From: Petrosia ficiformis
Lineage: Eukaryota > Porifera > Demospongiae > Haplosclerida > Petrosiidae
Assembly: GCA_947044365.1 (NCBI GenBank)
Contig: OX345636.1
Coordinates: 3,368,001-3,432,000, forward strand
Reading direction: 5' to 3'
DNA: 64,000 bases
Part shown: piece by piece, positions 44,650 through 55,499 of the stretch
Numbering within the stretch: position 1 is the first letter of the stretch
How the letters are laid out: every line of letters starts with the position of its first letter
Made by a program: the position numbers and the translations under genes
The notes under the pieces: generated by a model
What the model saw: the letters and a program-made list of their open reading frames with translations, nothing else
Told to the model about the DNA's origin: nothing
The model's database searches: none

Positions 44650-44835
44650 AGGTCATCCACTAACATGATTATTGATGTTTATATTTCCTGATTGTTAAAT
44701 TGTTTTGTGATTTCTTACTATTTATACTTATCTTGGAAGTAATTATATTCATGAATGTCTGTCGTACTAACACACAGTGACATGTACATACATACATACA
44801 TAGGTGTGTGTAATATTGTACATGTATCCAATCTC
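44650..44835 (-). pseudogene. Remnant of a fibrinogen-related-like gene: coding scrap fused to upstream region
   Basis: Bases 44653-44697 match an internal coding block of the intact gene (46515-46560), and directly to the right 44698-44835 match the region upstream of its start codon (46995-47160, including TGATTTCTTCCTATTTATA-like sequence). A deletion joined the middle of the gene to its 5' flank. Confidence 0.6.
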
Positions 44836-44839
44836 CAAT

Positions 44840-45160
44840 CAACAGTTGCAAGGAATAGTGGAAATTGTAATTTTAATTGGTTGTGTACTACATGGTAATA
44901 TACACATAATTATAATCTAATAACTGCAATTTAAATTATCTTTATACTGTCTATTTAGATATAAAAAAGCAGAATAAAATTTCAATTAAATCATTTTAGG
45001 TTTGCAAACCTTCTATGTTCATCTAATATGAGATACTGGACTTGATAATTCATTTTAGTACATGTACATGTACTAATATGAATTATCAAAATTTTTTTAT
45101 ATATCTAATAGACAGTATAAGGATAAATTACAACAAATTTTTTAGTGCAGTCCCGTATAT
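44840..45160. mobile_element. Fold-back copy of the CACTG-type MITE
   Basis: The left half (44842-45060) matches the interior of the CACTG family (CAGTTGCAAGGAATAGTGG, CTTTATACTGTCTATT). The right half (45095-45155) repeats its middle in reverse. The centre is a palindrome at 45049-45092 around AGTACATGTACATGTACT. Confidence 0.6.
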
Positions 45161-45967
45161 CACTATAAACACAAAATTATACTAGGGTCAGTACAGTTGC
45201 AAGCAATAGATAGCCCTGGTATAAATACACCATACATTCATGTTTATGCTAATGCAATTTTGTATCATCTAATACAAACAATCTGATAACTCTTTACTAC
45301 TAAAGTAAATGCATCTGGAGTTGAAATTAAACCCATAATTTAAACACTGGTTTCATTTAAATGTACATACATTACGTACACATACAATGGATTTAGTAGT
45401 AATATACATGTACATGTACCTGTAAAAATTATTGACATATAATTATAATGATAAAGCTATGACATTCCCAAGTTTTATTAACACTTCCTAATTTATTTAC
45501 ACCCAGTGGTCTATTAAACTATATAGTGCAATTTTAGAATGTACTAAAATTTTATTCTGCACATGTATCTTCAAGAAAAAAACAATTCCCACATTGTAAT
45601 ACTTACTTAACACATAATTCAATTATTAAAAAATTAATAAATTTAAAATCAAATAATGATTCAATAAAAATTATTGTGTTGTATGGTATACATTTTTGAG
45701 GCTACAAAGGTCATTCTAACTCAAGAGCCAAATCTACATTCAAAGTCAACATTATTATTACAAGTGTCTCATGCAGAGGCTACCTGAAACAATTTAACAA
45801 TAAGTGTATAAAAGGGATATCTAGGATGACTAATGTACATGCCCCATAAGACAAAGGCAGAGGCTGTATACATAATCCCACAAAATCAGTGTTTATTTAG
45901 TAGCTGTGAAATTAATAGCAATAATAATTATTACTATTATTGATAATTAAAAACATCACTGTAATCA
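45161..45967. other. No supported gene; 3' flank of the minus-strand gene
   Basis: AT-rich. Nothing beyond a recurring TACATGTACATGTA motif near 45410. Confidence 0.5.
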
Positions 45968-46981
45968 TTACTTAACATATATTTCAATTATATCCAGAGG
46001 TGTGTCTTCATTAGGTAACCCTTGATCATTACACACCCTCAACTCAATATTATCAGTAGTAGTCTCATTCAATGTCTTAAGAAACCATGGCATGTTAGGA
46101 TTAGCACAGCAATTAAACTCAGGTCCATTACAATTCTGTCCATCCCATAGTGGATCATCAACATAAAGAGTTGGATACCAAGAATCATATGTACCAGATT
46201 CACAATAGTAATCATTATCAACAAAAAAAGGAAGAGGAGATGCATAACTACCATTGTTACATGGACAACCATATACATCTACGAGGCCTGTTTCAGTCAA
46301 TCCTCCTGCATAAGTCCATATGTGTTGACGAGGATTACTCCCATATGTTATTGAAACACCATCAACATACAATGAATCAATGTCACCAGTTGACATGTAA
46401 AAAGCATTAGGTGTAGCATACTGGTATCCTCTCACTTGCCCACATACTTTGGTATAATTTATACTATAGGTAGAGAAGAAGGTTGAATAACAATGTCCTG
46501 ATGAAGGATAAGGTCGTCCACAAACATCATGATTGATATTGATATTTCCTGTTTGTCTTAATCCAGAGGGACAAGTAGTACCAGGTTCAGTCATGTTGAA
46601 GTAAGCCACTCTTGTCCATCCTCCCTCTTCATCACAGTTGATCCCCTCCATGTCACAATAGACAGTGACAATACTTCCATTAGTTAGTATGATATTGTAA
46701 TATCCTGATTTAACATCAGGATTAGCTTTATATATATCTGCACAGAAAGACTTGTACAACTGTAAACAATAAGTAGGTAGGTAGGATGGACAAATAATGA
46801 AGGTAAGTCGGTTTCCTTTTTCGATCTTGAATGTATTTCCGATGTTGCTGGGATTGCAACAATGATGTTCATGTAGTGATGGCTGATGTTGACTATTATA
46901 ATCACTCACACAGTAGTTATCCTCTCCATTACTGACAGCAATTAGTTCAGTAATCCAAATCACAAGTATTATAAGATACAT
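45968..46981 (-). CDS. Secreted fibrinogen-related-like protein
   Basis: 337 residues in one exon; the ATG at 46981 opens a signal peptide (MYLIILVIWITELIAVSNG). An N-terminal Cys/His-rich stretch is followed by a fibrinogen-C-like opening (SGYYNIILTNGSIVTVYCDMEG ... GGWTRVAYFNM) and then a region with VCGQVRGYQYATP, YVDGVSITYG, HIWTYAGG, YYCESG, DPLWDG and the end MPWFLKTL...DTPLDIIEIYVK. I recognise this layout as a lineage-expanded extracellular family in sponges and cnidarians. There are about 20 cysteines and several N-glycosylation sites and no membrane anchor, so it is probably secreted and may bind glycans or microbes; that function is inference. Two decayed relatives flank it (44650-44835, 49715-50260). 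Confidence 0.85.
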   Translation of the reverse strand: MYLIILVIWITELIAVSNGEDNYCVSDYNSQHQPSLHEHHCCNPSNIGNTFKIEKGNRLTFIICPSYLPTYCLQLYKSFCADIYKANPDVKSGYYNIILTNGSIVTVYCDMEGINCDEEGGWTRVAYFNMTEPGTTCPSGLRQTGNININHDVCGRPYPSSGHCYSTFFSTYSINYTKVCGQVRGYQYATPNAFYMSTGDIDSLYVDGVSITYGSNPRQHIWTYAGGLTETGLVDVYGCPCNNGSYASPLPFFVDNDYYCESGTYDSWYPTLYVDDPLWDGQNCNGPEFNCCANPNMPWFLKTLNETTTDNIELRVCNDQGLPNEDTPLDIIEIYVK

Positions 46982-47252
46982 CACGAAGAATTATTGTGAA
47001 ATTGATATGTGATTTCTTCCTATTTATAGTTATCTTGGAATAATTATATTCATGACTGTCATATGACAAGAAGTATGTCATACTGACACACTGCGACATG
47101 TACATACATAGTGTACTTATAATAGTATAAATATATTGTACATGTTCATGTATTCAATCTCCAAACAAAGTATTATAGTCTATTCAATTCTTTGCTGCAT
47201 GTAATACTTATAATGCACATGTAATTATATTATGTTTAATTATATGTGACCA

Positions 47253-47476
47253 CACTGCAATAATAATTTAATTGATAAAATAACTAATTTATTGGTAGTA
47301 CAGTTAGATGGAATAGTGGAATTTGTAATTTAATTGGTCATGTAGGTTGTTATTATTATGGTGATACACACGTATTTGTACTAATATAGTAAGTTCAATT
47401 TCCTTATACTGTCTATTAGATATATACAAAAAAGGAGAATAAATATTTTAATTAAAATCATTTTATGTTTCCAAAC
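47253..47476. mobile_element. CACTG-type MITE, left-end copy
   Basis: CACTGCAATAATAATTTAAT start and the same internal blocks as 47614 and 48209 (GGTCATGTAGGTTGTTATTA, TTATACTGTCTATTAGATAT). The right end is missing. Confidence 0.65.
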
Positions 47477-48440
47477 TTACACACATTGATAATTGATTTA
47501 TTTTCATGCAATGGTTTGAAATCTCAAATAATAATTCAATCAAAATTATCATGTTACACAGTATACATTTCTTGTGTGTAAAGGTCACTTATATTACTCA
47601 AGAGACAAATCTACACTGCAAAAATAAAATTGTTAAAATAACTAAATTATTGGTTAATACAGTTGCAAGGAATAGTGGAAATTGTAATTTAATTGGTCAT
47701 GTAGGTTGTCATTATTGCATAGTGATACACATGTACTTGTACTAATATAGCAATTTCAATTTACTTATATTCCCTATTAGATATACAAATAAGGAGAATA
47801 AATATTTTAATTAAAATCATTTTATGTTTCCAAACTTTCTTTGTGCATTTGGACATGATATAATACAAGTACATGTACCTTTTATCAAGAAGTCGTAAGA
47901 TGTCATGTAAATGTACATACATTGCATATACAGACAATAGATGTATAATGATAAGGTTTTTATTAACCCTCACACACATTGATAATTGATTTATTTTCAT
48001 GCAATGGTCAATATACAAAAATAAAATTATTGAAATTTGAAAATGTGCTAAATTTAATTTTGGACACATACATTGGGTATCATCACATGACAATTAGTTC
48101 CAGTAAAAATTTGAAATCTCAAATAATAATTCAATCAAAATTATCATGTTACACAGTATACATTTCTTGTGTGTAAAGGTCACTTATATTACTCAAGAGA
48201 CAAATCTACACTGCAAAAATAAAATTGTTAAAATAACTAAATTATTGGTTAATACAGTTGCAAGGAATAGTGGAAATTGTAATTTAATTGGTCATGTAGG
48301 TTGTAATTTTTGCATAGTGATACACATGTACTTGTACTAATTATAGCAAGTTCAATTTCCTTATTTTCTCTAATAAATATACAAAGGAGAATAAATATTT
48401 TAATTAACTCTTTGTAGGTTTCCAAACCTTGTTTGTAATC
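47477..48440. repeat. Segmental tandem duplication including MITE left ends
   Basis: The block with ACACATTGATAATTGATTTA (47477 and 47971), AATCTCAAATAATAATTCAA (47519 and 48113), a short frame beginning MLHSIHFLCVKV and the MITE start (47614 and 48209) occurs twice in order with very few differences. The second copy has about 100 extra bases in the middle (48009-48108). The similar 79- and 64-codon frames in the two copies are by-products of the repeat, not genes. Confidence 0.85.
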
Positions 48441-49397
48441 TAATGTGAGATATAAGACATGATAATTGGTCTCGCAGGCCTAACCCAATTCTAAAATGGG
48501 GAATGGTCTGGACACATCCTTAACATCAGCTTGTATTACAGGATTGATATTATCATAATGATTAAAATGTGTCAGCTCCACCTAATAAAGATGGCTATTG
48601 CATCAGCAAACAAATCCAACATCTAATACCAGCAAATTCAGCTTCCAATCCTTTGCTCTTAAAAATCTCCACTCAATAAGTGCGCTTTAGGGTGACAAAA
48701 CTACAAATACATTTCCAGCATTGATTAACTGATCAAATATCAAAAATATAGAGTTGCGTAGCAAAAACATTTACCATAGCCAGTTGGGAGTACAATGCAA
48801 ACATCTTTCCCACTAACAAATTCTAAAGGTCATTCACATTCACCTTGTCCTCAGAAAAATGCTCATAACTTTAGTTTGAAATGACCAACCATCTTTTTAC
48901 CTGTACCATTTTTATATAATTATCCTTCCTGTTCTTTTTTGTGTATGTCAAATTTTAATCCATTGCTTCATTATTGAGTTACAGTATAATCATGTATTAA
49001 CCTTATGTCATTAAACTATACACTATATTACATATAAAGTCATTACATCCTAATTTTGAGGACATCGTGAATGTGAACAGACTATACAATGGCTTTCTTC
49101 TACTTTGTCTCCAATCCCAAACATCTCCCTGCTGGTTTATCCTTAACACCTCCATGTTAATTTTTCAGTTCTTCCATTCTGACAATTCGTGATGTTGGGC
49201 TATTTCATTCAAGTGCAACATACAGAGTCCCAGGAACAAGCTGATGTAAAGGCTATGTCCAGACCCTTCCCTGACTTAGGGTTGGGTGTGGCTTGAGAGA
49301 CTCAGTACAAGTATGCTATTATGAAATGAATGATCAATAATTTATATTTTTGCAACTGTACTAACCAATAAGTCTTAACAATTTTATTTTTGCAGTG
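48209..49397. mobile_element. CACTG-type MITE containing a second nested element
   Basis: Left end CACTGCAAAAATAAAATTG at 48209 with TA before it; right end CAATTTTATTTTTGCAGTG at 49379-49397. The left 270 bp and right 60 bp are the MITE; the middle is a separate element (48478-49292). Confidence 0.75.
48473..49302. mobile_element. Nested inverted-repeat element with GTCTC ends
   Basis: GTCTCGCAGGCCTAACCC and AATGGTCTGGACA near the left end are matched in reverse by GGGTTGGGTGTGGCTTGAGAGAC and TGTCCAGACCCTT near the right end (49255-49302). About 820 bp; no transposase frame. Family not recognised. Confidence 0.65.
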
Positions 49398-49714
49398 CAT
49401 TCATGATTATCACAAGGGTCTCATAGGCTACCAGCTCACAACATGTAGTTTGAAAAGAGGATATCCAGATTAAATGCAAAATTAATACAACTTCCCATCC
49501 TTCCATCAAAACATTGTTTTCTATTCTTGTTTTAATTGTTGTGATTAATTTTATGCAAATGAAAATTAATAATTATTGAAGTACATTACATAGCATTTTG
49601 TCCAAATCTCTGCCAGGCAGGTAAGTCTTTTTTTGTGTTTCAGTATCTAATATATGATGAGTATTTTCATTCACTTACACAATTACTACTTATTGGCTGG
49701 AATATAGAAGTTGG

Positions 49715-50260
49715 TATGTTGGAGGGACAAATGATGAATGAAAGTCATTTTCTGTTCTTAAAAGTATTTTCAGGATAATATTGAGATTACAACAATATTT
49801 GGCATATAGTAAGGGTTGATGTTAACTACTATAGTCACTCATACAGTAATTATCCTCTCCATTACTGATAGTAAATAGTTCAGTAATCAAAATTACAAGT
49901 ATTATAAGCAGTGTTTGTTCTAGGGTAGGCATCTCATTAATATTCATAAGTAATCAACCTTGTACTAATATTTTTTCACTCTATTTTATAGGTACCCTGC
50001 ATTGAGAAACCATAATCTGTTAAAAGAGCTGAACATCTTTAAGTAAAATTAACAATTTAAGGGATCCAGCACTCAACTTTAGCCATCCAGTGACACTTAA
50101 ACACCCTCTAGAGCAAACACTGATCATAAGATACATTATAAATTTGATAAATTATAAATGTGATATATGATTTCTTCATATTTATACATATCTAGAAAAT
50201 AATTAAATTCATGAATGGATATTGACAGAATGTATGTTATTCCGATACAAAATATACTTG
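49715..50260 (-). pseudogene. Fibrinogen-related-like pseudogene, 5' part, split by a MITE
   Basis: Bases 49715-49908 match the first coding part of the intact gene (46786-46978; e.g. AATTATCCTCTCCATTACTGA), and 50123-50260 match its upstream flank. Between them is a 214-bp insertion exactly at the start-codon region. The coding part is short and frameshifted. Confidence 0.8.
49909..50122. mobile_element. hAT-type MITE with 8-bp target duplication
   Basis: CAGTGTTTGTTCTAGGG at the left and CCCTCTAGAGCAAACACTG at the right; flanks ATTATAAG (49901-49908) and ATCATAAG (50123-50130) match at seven of eight bases, and the pre-insertion site is visible in the intact paralogue. 214 bp. Confidence 0.85.
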
Positions 50261-51849
50261 TAATAATATAAGAATATAGTAAATGTTGCTTGTTCTATTT
50301 TGTAGAGTCTATTCTTAACTTGTAATCAAACAAATTAAATTTACATTATCATAAACAATATACCATATAATATTATTATACATGTACCTATAATAAATAA
50401 AGAGTATTGTATATATAATTATCTTTACTATTTAACTTACAGATTCACAGTACATTTATATATTATTTATACAGCACTTCTACTCTGGACAATAAGCATT
50501 AATGTACATGTAAGTTAAAATTTTATCCACATTTACTGTTACATCTGAAACACTGTAAATTATACAATGTACATGTACACGTAAGAATACATTATATAAA
50601 TAATATTATGCATGATACACATAATAATTAATACACAAAACATGTACAGTATATATAAAGTATACATTATATCAATTATTTTCACATCAATACATTGTAC
50701 AATATCATATAGTTTGAGAATGAGTATTAATGATGCTTGACATACATTCACATTAAAACTCCAAATGGGTACGGTATGCAAATTTATTTATCAACATGTA
50801 TATATGAAAGCATAGAACAGTGATGTGATAGTACTGGTATCAATATGAAGAGTACTGAATACCAAATGTGGTATATACCTATTGAAATTATTGAGTATTG
50901 TGTCATCACTATACATTATACATGTACTTAATAGTTTTATTCATCCAGGTGACAATCAAACTAAAAACAAATTGAAACTTATCAAAAGTAATGAAATCAC
51001 TACATATACTATAATAATTATGTACTATATATTACAGGGATAACCCTGACTATCTGACTCAAATACATGTGCCAGTGCCCCACTAAAGATTATAATGAAT
51101 TAATAATCCAATCTGGCCATTTTAAAACATAATTATATTGTACCATCTACTGCAATCAATACTGAAGTACCAAATTCAGTTTTCAAAATAGTTTATGGAA
51201 GTGTCCAACAGATACAACTGGATAAAATAATATTTGACCAGCAAGTTGTCAATTGTGTCAGAAACAAGCTAATATATATTGAGAAAAAAGTATCTCAATA
51301 ATTACTTGGCAATGACCATGTATCAATCATTGCTGATGACACTAGGATCTTTACAGAATGACACAACTTGCATAACTACATATACAACACATACTCGCAC
51401 AAGTGACACAAACATATTTATATAATTATATTTATATAGTTTGAACCCGTGGGAAAGCGCAATTATATGGATGCCCCATAAAAAACCTCATGAACAAGCA
51501 CTGTATCCATATCTTATAAGCTATGACAGCTCTTCTAAAATCATTAACCTCACTGCAAGGTTACACTACTAATTTTGTTGTATTATTCTTGTAACTAATC
51601 AGAAACTTTAACCAGTCAAATGCAATTTTTTCCAGATAAAGAGGAAAATGTACAGAAAATGACCAATTGCTAGATGATATTTATAAGTGCTGTAAATGTC
51701 CTTATAAAAAACACCGATGTATATGCATGCATGTACATATAACATGTATACATGCAGTATATGTATTACATGTACAATAAAATAAAGTACCGATATGCTG
51801 TTTCCAGCATGACAAATCCATTTTTGGTTAAGAGAGTATTTAGCCAAAC
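50261..51849. other. No supported gene; short repeats
   Basis: Includes a mini inverted-repeat unit at 50818-50910 (AGTGATG...CATCACT) and a reversed partial copy of R2 at 51370-51485. Many ACATGTACATGT motifs. Frames on the minus strand are Tyr/Ile-rich artefacts of TA-rich DNA. Confidence 0.5.
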
Positions 51850-52130
51850 CAATCTTACTCTACCTTTATATAGATGGTAACCCCATAACTGATATCCTCT
51901 CAGTTACATACCTAGGTGTTACAGTTACAGCAGATCTAAATTGGTCTAGGCATGTGCATAACATCTCCTCGAAAGCGAAACGACAAACCAAGACAAACAC
52001 TCACCAATTGTCATTTTTCGTTGATGTCATACCTTATTGGAACTCACTTTCATCCATATAGTCAATAGCACCTTGTCAAACTCTTTTAAGGCTCGTTTCT
52101 CTGAGCATTTGCTCACAAAATATACTTTAA
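51850..52130 (+). pseudogene. Non-LTR retrotransposon (LINE) RT C-terminal fragment
   Basis: The + strand reads LYIDGNPITDILSVTYLGVTV...LNWSRHVHNISSKAKRQT at 51870-51990, matching the block after the RT core of animal LINEs (YLGVTI...SWxxHI...KA). Next comes a shifted frame with an SFFVDVIPYWNSL-like block typical of the LINE C-terminus. Stops and gaps make it dead. The T-rich and A-rich sequence after 52150 may be the decayed tail. Confidence 0.7.
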
Positions 52131-52290
52131 CTTTTATCTCATTATTATTATTTCTATTTAGTTTTTTTTTTTTCCTGTCTTTCCCCTCTTTTAAAATAAT
52201 AATAATTCCTGTAAAAGATTCATGTACATATCATACAAGTTAAATTAATAGATGTGTAAGTTCCAATACTTCAATCTTTAAGCAGTTACA

Positions 52291-52503
52291 ATGGAGTCCC
52301 TAGAAATACTTACCTTTCTACCCTTCTTTGCTGGGAAAGTTGTCTGCAGAATCTCTCCACACATTGCAGATCGAATCACTTTTCTGGAAAGCATACCCCT
52401 AAATTCCTTACACCAAAAACCCCTGACTTACCTTAGACAAGTCTTCTACCCATCTAATCTCACAAAAGACAAAATTCTGGCTTACAAGACTATAGCCAAT
52501 TAG
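52291..52503 (+). CDS. Unrecognised 70-codon frame
   Basis: ATG at 52291, stop at 52501-52503. The peptide (MESLEILTFLPFFAGK...LTKDKILAYKTIAN) has a protein-like mix and CG-richer codons than its surroundings, but no motif I know and no splice partner. It may be a scrap of a transposon or of an old gene. Confidence 0.2.
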   Translation: MESLEILTFLPFFAGKVVCRISPHIADRITFLESIPLNSLHQKPLTYLRQVFYPSNLTKDKILAYKTIAN

Positions 52504-53909
52504 AGTTTTCTTCATTATCATATACTACATCAGTATAGTCTAATGTATTAACTGACTACCTGCATGAGACAATTGAATTGTTCTACTACAGTCTAAATTA
52601 AGAGACATCACAAGTACCATATTGAAAAGGAATCTCTTGTTGTTAATAGCGCTATAATTCGTTGTACATGCTTCATCCAGTTCATTATTCCTATCAAATG
52701 CGACTGACTTTAATATGAAACATTAATTTTGTTGCAAGAATTTTATTTTGGGTATAATAATCAACCTGTACTGTCAATGCATAATCTCATAGGGAGCAAA
52801 CCCATCACTAAAATTTATAATTCCACCTAATAGGTCCAGCCTCGATTTCTAAGGCTCCATTCATTCTTTCCATTGTTTAACTATTAATGTGAGTATTAAT
52901 TTGGAAGATATATATTATTATAATCATTACAAATTGGGTGCTCAAAAATATTTTTAAATTTAATATCAAAGGAGTAGTAGTATTAAATTCTGTTACCATG
53001 AACCACAATTTTTTAAAAAGATATTAATTAGGAAAATAATTATTATAATGTTGATATTATGCTTCTGCATAAATATTTACACTCAAATACAGTTGCTACT
53101 GATATAATTAATTAAAAACTAAACAATAATTAATAAATGTAATCCATAACACCATTAGTCTTTTGACTTCTTTCTTATACCTCATGATTCTCTCCTCAGT
53201 TTTGGAAGAGTTTTGTTGAACAGTCATCTGTGTATATTGTATCCAAGGGGTACATGTACAGTGCTTTAAGCAATGACAATACATTCAGTATAGCAGCATT
53301 ATTGTATATACTGTATAATTATAATCACATTAGAGCACATTACGGGAAAGTATAGTAAAATGCGATTACTGCATGATATACTTTTGTAGCTATTCCAAAT
53401 TTCTGCATGGAGTCTAAATAACTAGATATCTCAACAAGGAAGAGTTGACATTGAATTTAAGGAAGATAGAAGATTAGAATTTGAAAATTAGCTGTTCAGA
53501 ACGACTGCAGACGTACACCAGTTGTTAGTCAAAAAGAATGTAGTTAGTGAAACAGGGCTGTAAGCTTTAAAATGGGCCTGGTTAGTAAGTGCATGGTCCT
53601 TAAATTATATAATACTTGGCATTATCATACAGTCTTACAATTACATATTCTATTTGTGGAAGTGCCACTGTAAGCTAAAATATAGCTAGTGTATATCTAA
53701 ATTATTCTACTCATATTAATTATAAAACTCATTAAATGGTTGTGACATACTACAAACTGCTTTGAGAGTTCCATAGCTAAATGCAGAAATATATAATTTT
53801 ATATTAATTATATATATAAATTATATATATATATATTTTTTTTTTCTTTTATGCACAATAAATTTATATATAATTATATACTATACATGTATATAATATA
53901 ATTAATAAC

Positions 53910-53940
<31 letters not shown>

Positions 53941-54424
53941 TAATAATAAAGATTTAGCCCGGTTTGGAATACTCTGGTTCTCTACTATAATAAACTTTTC
54001 TAACCATCTGCTAGATATTGTTAGAAATAAAAACACACAATACATGATCACCATTTAAGTGTGTATATAAACCTATCTGTATGTATAATAGCAGAGATTT
54101 CAGCAGATTAGTTGCAATTAAAATGCGAGAGAGCCATTTTTTGGGACCACTTTTACATAGAGAGTACTATCGTACTCTCTGATATAGGGGTGTCAGATGA
54201 TTGACAAATAGTTAAATGTATTAATATAAATATAATTATGTGTCACCAGTTTGGTGCAGTTTATGATTTACATTCTGGTTTCATAAATAGTAGTCATAAC
54301 ACTTTTCACGCACTAATTTATGTTATTGTTGCTATTAAATGAGATGAAGAAATGTATTCACTACTTACATTCTAACATCTCAGTTGCTAATAATACATCC
54401 ATGTAGAATCGTTAATTTTTGAAA
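52504..54424. other. No supported gene; microsatellites and repeat R3
   Basis: TA and T-run tract at 53805-53850, an AAT trinucleotide run at 53906-53948, and R3 at 54055-54190 with an added palindrome AGAGAGTACTATCGTACTCTCT near 54157-54178. Confidence 0.6.
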
Positions 54425-54575
54425 TTTTGCTTTGAGAATAACTGTCTTTTGGGGATAATCAGTTTCCCAAAGGCACTTTGATATAACAACTAATATAATG
54501 CAAGGTTCTGTACTTTACATTAATTGTTGAATATTTGGGAAGTACAGCAACTCCTCTAGTGTAATTTCGAAATAG
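54425..54575 (+). pseudogene. bhTM family fragment (beta-helix part)
   Basis: Aligns with 28560-28715 and with the equivalent part of the intact genes: GAGAATAACTGTCTTTTGGG, CAGTTTCCCAAAGGCA, a TTTACATTAATTGTTG block and GCAACTCCTCTAGTG. Frames are lost. It lies about 0.9 kb upstream of bhTM gene 2 in the same orientation. Confidence 0.65.
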
Positions 54576-54599
54576 TTATTTTAAAGCTTTATTGTAGAT

Positions 54600-54780
54600 T
54601 AGATTATAATTATATATATATATATATATATAATATTATATATATTATATAATTATATACATCTATAATGCAATTATGTAATTATTAAATATAATTTATT
54701 ATATAATATATAACAATATTATTATTATTATTATAATTATTATATATAATTGTACATAATAATATATAATACCACTCATG
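54600..54780. repeat. TA-rich low-complexity tract
   Basis: About 180 bases of TA, TATAAT and ATT units. A single minisatellite-type motif (GTTATACAACAGTTGAAG) follows at 54823. Confidence 0.85.
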
Positions 54781-55396
54781 AAACCTTCTTAGAGATCTGC
54801 AGTTTTACATTTGTTACACAAAGTTATACAACAGTTGAAGAAAGTTTCAAAACCATGCAGTTTTATGAAGATACATTATACTGTAAAATTTAATAACAAT
54901 TAATATGTTTAGAGGAATACTCAATGGTTTATTACTGACTCTGATAACTAATGTTGTTTTGTTAGTATCATAGTGAAAACTAAACATATTCCAATAAGGG
55001 ATATGAAATATTTGTAAACCAATAAATTGTAATGAAAACAATATCTAAAAATACAGAAATACAAACTAATACTGCAAGTATTTAAAATAATTAAGAATTA
55101 AAGGTCATTCACATTCACTAGTAGTTTAAATAGTCACAGTAAGGAGTGAAGGGGGATGCTTAGTGCATCAAACACTCTCCTCCAAGTGTTTATTGTCATC
55201 AATAAGATACATACATGTAAATTATATTGTAAGTGATATCTAGAGTATACTATAGATATTAAGTGTTTTTTTGTTCATTTCCAGTGTAATGGCAACAGTG
55301 AAACTAAAACTAATAATATCAAATTTACCACGAGTATATACCCAGCTTTGTCGTCATTTTCCACACTAAATTTAAAACTAACTAAGCAAATTCTAT

Positions 55397-55442
55397 TGCC
55401 AAAACATTACTACTAGTACTGCCAAAACATTACTACTAGTAC
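55397..55442. repeat. Two-copy 23-bp tandem repeat upstream of bhTM gene 2
   Basis: TGCCAAAACATTACTACTAG plus TAC occurs twice in succession, 58 bases before the start codon. It could be a promoter duplication. Confidence 0.85.
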
Positions 55443-55499
55443 TGATAACCCAACACAAATATATAAATGTAATATCATAAACATGATTAGTTACAAGTA

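Noticed and set aside
47506..48340. Two related small genes (79 and 64 codons)
   Set aside because: The shared frame spans a duplicated MITE end and flank; it is a by-product of repeat duplication.
50560..50781. 73-codon minus-strand membrane-like frame
   Set aside because: Tyr/Ile/Met-rich translation of TA-rich repeats.
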